From a virus: DNA of 24,426 nucleotides. A program made the position numbers and the translations under genes. Shown here in pieces: positions 20,636 to 24,426 of this stretch. The stretch's first letter is position 1. Every line of letters begins with the position of its first letter. Location: positions 1 to 24,426 of the IMG/VR virus record IMGVR_UViG_3300039159_000623; one strand, written 5' to 3'. The notes beneath the pieces were generated by a model. The model did not search any database. It saw only the letters and a program-made list of their open reading frames with translations, and was not told where the DNA came from.

Positions 20636-22170
20636 GCGACCACCTCTGGCCTTGTGCCCGTTGTGTAATATGGCCCGCCCCAGCCGTCAGGCGTTCGGTT
20701 TGGATGACTCACGCCAGCCGTCACGCCAACCGCATCGCCAGCACCCAGATTCAGAAAGCAATCTCTCCGCCCGATGTGCCGCCCGGTAAAGTCCATTGAG
20801 TACCAAGTTGATGTCTGTATCCAGTTGCAGTATTCAAAACCCGCAAGCTCTGCACCCTCGGCTGGCTCAAGGTCGTTGTTCTGAGGGCCAAACCCCGCGT
20901 TGGCAACAGGCGTCACACCCCCCGAAGCTCCAAGCTGGCAATCAACTACGGCCACGCGCGTACAAGGCAGTCCCAACGGGCGGCGGGTAACTGAATCAAT
21001 CACCATCTCATCATCTCGCCAAGGGTCAGGCGTGCCCTTGAGCGTTGGCAAGTTGACCCCACCCGTACACGCCCAGCCCTGAAATTTGAAGTAGCTTACG
21101 CTGCTTGCCGTGTTGTTCAGGCGCATGTGGCGGAAGGAGCTGTAAGCGAACATCCCACGGATGTTGTGGTTTGTCGATGTGCCTTTCACTGAGTTGACGT
21201 TTTTCAAGTGAAGGCCTCGCATCTCACCGATCAGCACGTAGGCGTCACCGTTTTCATCACCCATCTGACCAGTGTCTTGCAACATCAGGCCACGCACCAT
21301 TCTGATGTTTGATGCTTGCAGGTCCGGCATACTCAGCACGGCGATTTGATCGCGGAAATACTCCATTGGTGCCGGCGCAACCTGGCGCACCCGACCACCC
21401 ACAAAAGCGCAATAGTCAAACCCAACGTTACCCCAGGTAACACTTGCTACGTCGCAGTTCAAGAATCTAACGCCACGGGTTCGGGTAATCGCGCTGGTTG
21501 GCTCATTTCTGCCGTCAAGCGAAACCGAGCCGAACACCGGGTCGGCTCCCGCGCCAGTCTTGCGAATGATGACGTTGTGCAGCCCGTTGAGCTGCGACGT
21601 AATGTCTCCCCAGGTGCCGCCCGCTGGTGCGTTGTAAACCGTGCTGCTGGCAAACGCCGGAATTACGCCAGTGGTCATGTCAACCCCAGCTCCTGGCGCG
21701 GACACAACGACATTCACGCGAATGAAGGCTTGATTGCCTGCGGAGTCTCGGCATGTAAGGCGTGCCGAGTGAGTTCCTGCCGTGGTGTATGTGTGGGCAA
21801 ATACCGGAAAGCCTCGATCCGTGTCTCTTGGCCGGCCCGACAAAGACCAGTTGCCACCAAGACCCTCGCCGTAGTTCATCAGGTAGCCAAGATTCCAGAA
21901 CGCTTCGTCGGTTGTGTTGCTGTCCGACTGCTCAGACACAGAATCCCCGCCAAAGAACTCAACAAACAGAGGAGCGGTTCCGCTGATAGTTGTCACGTTG
22001 TCAACCACGCTCACCCACTGCCGATTGCCAGACGAATCAACATAGCCGGCTGTTAGTGCGGACGTTAGCCCTCCCAATGGCGGAGTTGGAGCCTCCACAA
22101 AAGAAAATGAGCGAAGCCCAGCCGACGACAACACAACACCGAAATTTCCAGGCACCCGATAGAAGCTCAT
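20632..22170 (-). CDS. Tail spike/fibre protein with PKD-like domain and beta-helix
   Basis: The 512-aa protein has a short N-terminal part (MSFYRVPGNFGVVLSSAGLR). A PKD-like domain at about residues 55-160 shows SGTAPLFVEFFGGDSVSEQS, WNLGYLMNYGEG in place of the usual WNFGDG, then FAHTYTTAGTHSARLTCRDS. The remainder looks like a right-handed beta-helix of the parallel type used by receptor-degrading tailspikes (NVIIRKTGAG, VRFLNCDVASVTWGNVGFDY, LHLKNVNSVKGTSTNHNIRG). It may bind or cleave surface polysaccharide; I see no catalytic residues that I can assign. Its end overlaps the fibre gene start as ATGA. The region is markedly GC-rich. Confidence 0.78.
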   Translation of the reverse strand: MSFYRVPGNFGVVLSSAGLRSFSFVEAPTPPLGGLTSALTAGYVDSSGNRQWVSVVDNVTTISGTAPLFVEFFGGDSVSEQSDSNTTDEAFWNLGYLMNYGEGLGGNWSLSGRPRDTDRGFPVFAHTYTTAGTHSARLTCRDSAGNQAFIRVNVVVSAPGAGVDMTTGVIPAFASSTVYNAPAGGTWGDITSQLNGLHNVIIRKTGAGADPVFGSVSLDGRNEPTSAITRTRGVRFLNCDVASVTWGNVGFDYCAFVGGRVRQVAPAPMEYFRDQIAVLSMPDLQASNIRMVRGLMLQDTGQMGDENGDAYVLIGEMRGLHLKNVNSVKGTSTNHNIRGMFAYSSFRHMRLNNTASSVSYFKFQGWACTGGVNLPTLKGTPDPWRDDEMVIDSVTRRPLGLPCTRVAVVDCQLGASGGVTPVANAGFGPQNNDLEPAEGAELAGFEYCNWIQTSTWYSMDFTGRHIGRRDCFLNLGAGDAVGVTAGVSHPNRTPDGWGGPYYTTGTRPEVVA

Positions 22171-22173
22171 GGC

Positions 22174-23514
22174 TTATGCCGCCCTGAAGACGCACCAAGC
22201 CTTGTGGCCGTTCCTGCTATCTGCCAGCGTGATGACTGTGGTGTTGGCCCCCGCTGTCGGGAACAGCCCTTGGCTGTATCCGCCGTAGTTTCCGTCCAGA
22301 CCAACCGATGTGATAGGCGCGGTTCCGGTCGGCACAGAGCCGTTTGAAAGGTTGTGCGTGCCAATGAATATGGTGTTGGCAACTGTTGAAGTGAACGCAC
22401 TCCCAAAGGCTGTGGTCGCTGAAGATACGTTGACGCCGCCCGTTGTATCGGCGGTGATTGACGACCCGCCACCAGACACCTCCATAGCGGCAATGAAACC
22501 ATTGGCGTTTGATCCATAAGTGGCCCGAACCCATGTCGGAGCATTGGTGATATTGGCCCTGACGTAGAACCTTTGTGCAGCATCGCCCACTGCAGAGTAG
22601 CTATGCAGTAGCGTGTAGGATCCGCCTCCGCTGTCTGTGATCGTCGGTGCGCCGCTGCTTTCTGAGCCAAATGCCGTCACCAGCAAAGCGTTGCCAGATG
22701 TCACAGCGGTAAAAGCTGATGTCTGGTGTGTCGGGGTTCCGCTCACAACCGTTGGAGCTGGTACGTTCACGATGGCAAGGCCCGAAGATACCGCCGTTGG
22801 TGTGGCTGTCTTCACATCGCTTGCCGCGCCGTTTCCGACCGCGTTGACTGCCCTGATCTGCGTTGTCTTGAGCGTTGCCGTCTGACCCGTGATCGTGCGC
22901 GAGCCTGTGCCGGTGCCGGCGAAAGGTGTCCAGGTGCCGCCTGCGTTGAGCGTGTACTCCAGCGCAGTGATTGCCGATCCACCGTCCGATGGCAGCGCCG
23001 TGATGTTGTAGACCAGTGACTCGACGCCACCGGTCAGCGTCCAGTTGCCCAAGACAAATGCCGATGGTGCAGCCCCCGCAAAATCGATGTAGGTTTTGAC
23101 CGCAGACATTGCAGCCAGGTAAGGCACGCCTGCCCGGAAAACCAGCACATCATCTGTGCCGACCACTGCGCTCGGGAGCGCGGCCACGTCAACAAAGTCA
23201 AGTTGCGCTGCCGGGGCCACAAGCCGAACATCCTTCAGACCAACCGAGAAGTTGACCGCCGCGCCTGCGTTGCTGCTTGACAGCGGTGAGCCAACCCGCG
23301 TGATGGTGTGCCCGGTTGGGTTGTAGGTGTAGTTGCCGACCTCCCACTCATCAAGCGTGGCGTGGTCGATGCGAAGGTAAGCGGTGTCTGCATTGACAGC
23401 GCCAGCCTCGGCCAGCGTTTGATACAAGCGAGGCGCTATGTTTGCCAGCGTCTTGACGCCTGTTCCGGTGGTGGTCGTGGTGTCTCTTACACCGTCTCGA
23501 ACGATCTGCGGCAT
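22174..23514 (-). CDS. Tail fibre protein with conserved phage N-terminus and FN3-like domain
   Basis: The 446-aa protein begins with a conserved phage fibre N-terminus: VRDGVRDTTTTTGTGVKTLA, then WEVGNYTYNPTGHTITRVGS and NFSVGLKDVRLVAPAAQ (up to about residue 105). Such domains attach variable fibres to the virion. A fibronectin type III-like domain spans about 158-242 (SAITALEYTLNAGGTWTPFA and RAVNAVGNGAASD). The C-terminal 190 residues (SGNALLVTAFGSESSGAPTI, then SYTLLHSYSAVGDAAQRFYV) resemble a jelly-roll adhesion domain seen repeatedly in phage and bacterial surface proteins. It was probably acquired as a module. The ATG at 23514 has a weak AAAGAA upstream. Confidence 0.8.
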   Translation of the reverse strand: MPQIVRDGVRDTTTTTGTGVKTLANIAPRLYQTLAEAGAVNADTAYLRIDHATLDEWEVGNYTYNPTGHTITRVGSPLSSSNAGAAVNFSVGLKDVRLVAPAAQLDFVDVAALPSAVVGTDDVLVFRAGVPYLAAMSAVKTYIDFAGAAPSAFVLGNWTLTGGVESLVYNITALPSDGGSAITALEYTLNAGGTWTPFAGTGTGSRTITGQTATLKTTQIRAVNAVGNGAASDVKTATPTAVSSGLAIVNVPAPTVVSGTPTHQTSAFTAVTSGNALLVTAFGSESSGAPTITDSGGGSYTLLHSYSAVGDAAQRFYVRANITNAPTWVRATYGSNANGFIAAMEVSGGGSSITADTTGGVNVSSATTAFGSAFTSTVANTIFIGTHNLSNGSVPTGTAPITSVGLDGNYGGYSQGLFPTAGANTTVITLADSRNGHKAWCVFRAA

Positions 23515-23523
23515 AGGTTCTTT

Positions 23524-23646
23524 CTAAGTTGGGCTTCGTCGCTGCCACTGGTACGTCACACCGGTCCCGCTTGTGGCTGCTACTGTGTAGGTAGAATCGT
23601 GATCGGTCAAGTTGCTGTCTGCGAGGGAGATAGGATTAAATTTCAT
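23524..23646 (-). pseudogene. Fragment of an Ig-like fibre domain, 40 codons
   Basis: A short frame from ATG 23646 to TAG 23524 reads MKFNPISLADSNLTDHDSTY, then TVAATSGTGVTYQWQRRSPT. The TYQWQ core is the B-to-C strand region of Ig-like domains, also seen in the decoration-like protein (STYQWQVQ). The domain breaks off right after this core, so it is probably debris of a former fibre gene, although a tiny expressed protein is possible. Confidence 0.5.
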
Positions 23647-23658
23647 TTAAAGATGGAG

Positions 23659-23808
23659 TTATAGTATTCTATGCTGAATGTTCTTGCCGTCTTCGTACCC
23701 GCCCAGCACAATGATCGTGTTGCCTGCCGTGATAGCAGACGGGAACGCCGCTACGGCGTCCGAGTAAAATCCGGAAGCGACTGGTGTTGATTGGACAAGA
23801 GTAGCCAC
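23659..23808 (-). CDS. Truncated adhesin-like ORF, 49 aa, GTG start
   Basis: From GTG 23808 the frame reads MATLVQSTPVASGFYSDAVA, then AFPSAITAGNTIIVLGGYED, ending KNIQHRIL. This is the N-terminal half of the jelly-roll type seen at the C-terminus of the neighbouring fibre protein (there SGNALLVTAFGSES), cut off after the second strand. It lies between the DUF1996 gene and the Ig fragment and lacks a ribosome binding site. I regard it as a remnant or a fusion partner lost by rearrangement. Confidence 0.45.
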   Translation of the reverse strand: MATLVQSTPVASGFYSDAVAAFPSAITAGNTIIVLGGYEDGKNIQHRIL

Positions 23809-23817
23809 GGCGGTCTA

Positions 23818-24426
23818 TCAGTACAACATCTGCCCGTTGCCGACCAGGTGAGCTTTGCAGTCTTTCAGGCCACGGATGCAGCCGTTATGCCAAGCGTTGG
23901 ACACACCTTCGTTCCAGCCGTTGAACCAGTCGCCATGCACCGAGTAGCCTGCATTGCTGCCGTTGTACGGGTAGTTGTCAGACGACAAGCGCCAGCCAGC
24001 AGCCCCTGCGGTGCCGGTGTCCCAGCGCACGGTAAACGTGATCTCAGGGATGGCTACCGGATGCGAAGATGGGCAGCGGCCACCGGCATCACCCACGCGG
24101 GCGCTCAGGTGGCTTTTGTGATCCGCGCTGTCGAGGTTCTTTCCGTCCCAGCACTGCGGGAAGTGAACGATCATCGAGAGTTTGGAGTTTGGCGGGCAAG
24201 CCGGGATGGTGTCGCCCCGGGCTCCCGTGCTCTCGCACTCAAAGACTTGCGGCGTGCTCTCCCATGAGTTGCGCGGAGCTGGACCGGTGGCCTTCATGTC
24301 GCCAAAGCTCAACATCTTCAGGCCGCGCGGAAGCGGCTGGATTTCAGATGCCCGCATCTGGCTATAGCCGGTCTTGTAGTAAACGACGATGTTGTCTGCT
24401 TTGATGGCGCGGCCCGTGCCGTGAAC
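23818..24426 (-). CDS. DUF1996 domain protein, 5' end beyond the window
   Basis: The frame is open to the right edge (202 codons visible, start outside). It matches the DUF1996 family: ADNIVVYYKTGYSQM, IQPLPRGLKMLSFGDMKATG, PPNSKLSMIVHFPQCWDGKN, LDSADHKSHLSARV, CPSSHPVAIPEITFTVRW, and YSVHGDWFNGWNEG near the end. The His and Asp residues in DSADHKSH and SVHGDW are the family's conserved core and suggest a metal or catalytic site. DUF1996 is known mainly from secreted proteins of fungi and actinobacteria. Here it is the first visible gene of the fibre locus, so it may be the tip of a fibre acting on host surface sugars. The function is not established. Confidence 0.85.
   Translation of the reverse strand, partial: VHGTGRAIKADNIVVYYKTGYSQMRASEIQPLPRGLKMLSFGDMKATGPAPRNSWESTPQVFECESTGARGDTIPACPPNSKLSMIVHFPQCWDGKNLDSADHKSHLSARVGDAGGRCPSSHPVAIPEITFTVRWDTGTAGAAGWRLSSDNYPYNGSNAGYSVHGDWFNGWNEGVSNAWHNGCIRGLKDCKAHLVGNGQMLY

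Noticed and set aside
21316-22056. 246-codon plus-strand ORF opposite the beta-helix protein
   Set aside because: GC-rich coding on the minus strand leaves few stops on the other strand; no domain or start signal supports it.
1-24426. tRNA genes, rRNA, CRISPR arrays, insertion sequences
   Set aside because: I found no cloverleaf-like sequence, no evenly spaced direct repeats with unique spacers, and no transposase or terminal repeats.

Overview
This window is a piece of a tailed bacteriophage (Caudoviricetes) genome of the T4-like superfamily. Every convincing gene lies on the minus strand, so transcription runs from the right end of the window to the left. Read that way, the left half holds the T4-type replication and late-transcription core in canonical order: late sigma factor gp55, recombination nuclease gp47/gp46, sliding clamp gp45, clamp loader gp44 and gp62, translational repressor RegA, a DexA-like exonuclease, and the first 203 codons of DNA polymerase gp43. 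Spanins and small phage lipoproteins point to a Gram-negative host. The short gp62 (130 aa) resembles T4-like phages outside the coliphage group, as in cyanophages. I cannot name the host.

Layout. 1-4284: replisome block (43 fragment, dexA-like, small ORF, regA, 62, small membrane protein, 44, 45). 4335-7545: densely packed small early genes joined by ATGA, TAATG or TGATG overlaps. They include a dATP/dGTP diphosphohydrolase-like protein, a lipoprotein, several unknowns and one frameshifted ORF. 7720-11440: gp46, gp47 (apparently started at ATT), a frameshifted small gene, and gp55. 11682-12741: o-spanin, i-spanin and a small protein. 12773-17889: conserved and structural-type genes, a permuted NlpC/P60-like hydrolase and two membrane proteins. 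17894-24426: tail-fibre or adhesin locus (glycine-rich fibre with a 20-residue repeat, PKD plus beta-helix protein, FN3-containing fibre protein, fibre-gene fragments, and a DUF1996 protein running off the right edge).

Control. Nine copies of one promoter type (perfect TATAAT with upstream TG, and a shared A/T-rich -35 block 17 bases away) sit before the early and replication genes. Eight face the genes; one faces the other way, antisense to the o-spanin. Exact T4-type late boxes (TATAAATA) sit before regA, before a putative core protein, and inside the end of the fibre gene. This fits a gp55/gp45-driven late programme, and both proteins are encoded here.

Most interesting. The o-spanin gene lies over a start-less reading frame that looks like the tail of a different i-spanin, in the same relative register as the nested Rz/Rz1 pair of lambda. 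I read it as a recombination scar. A possible second scar, a spare gp46 C-terminus, lies downstream of gp46. Other points are the ATT start of gp47, two small genes broken at simple repeats, a 24-unit 20-residue fibre repeat with an acidic residue at position 5 of every unit, a perfect 34-bp palindrome inside it, and a DUF1996 domain in a phage fibre locus.
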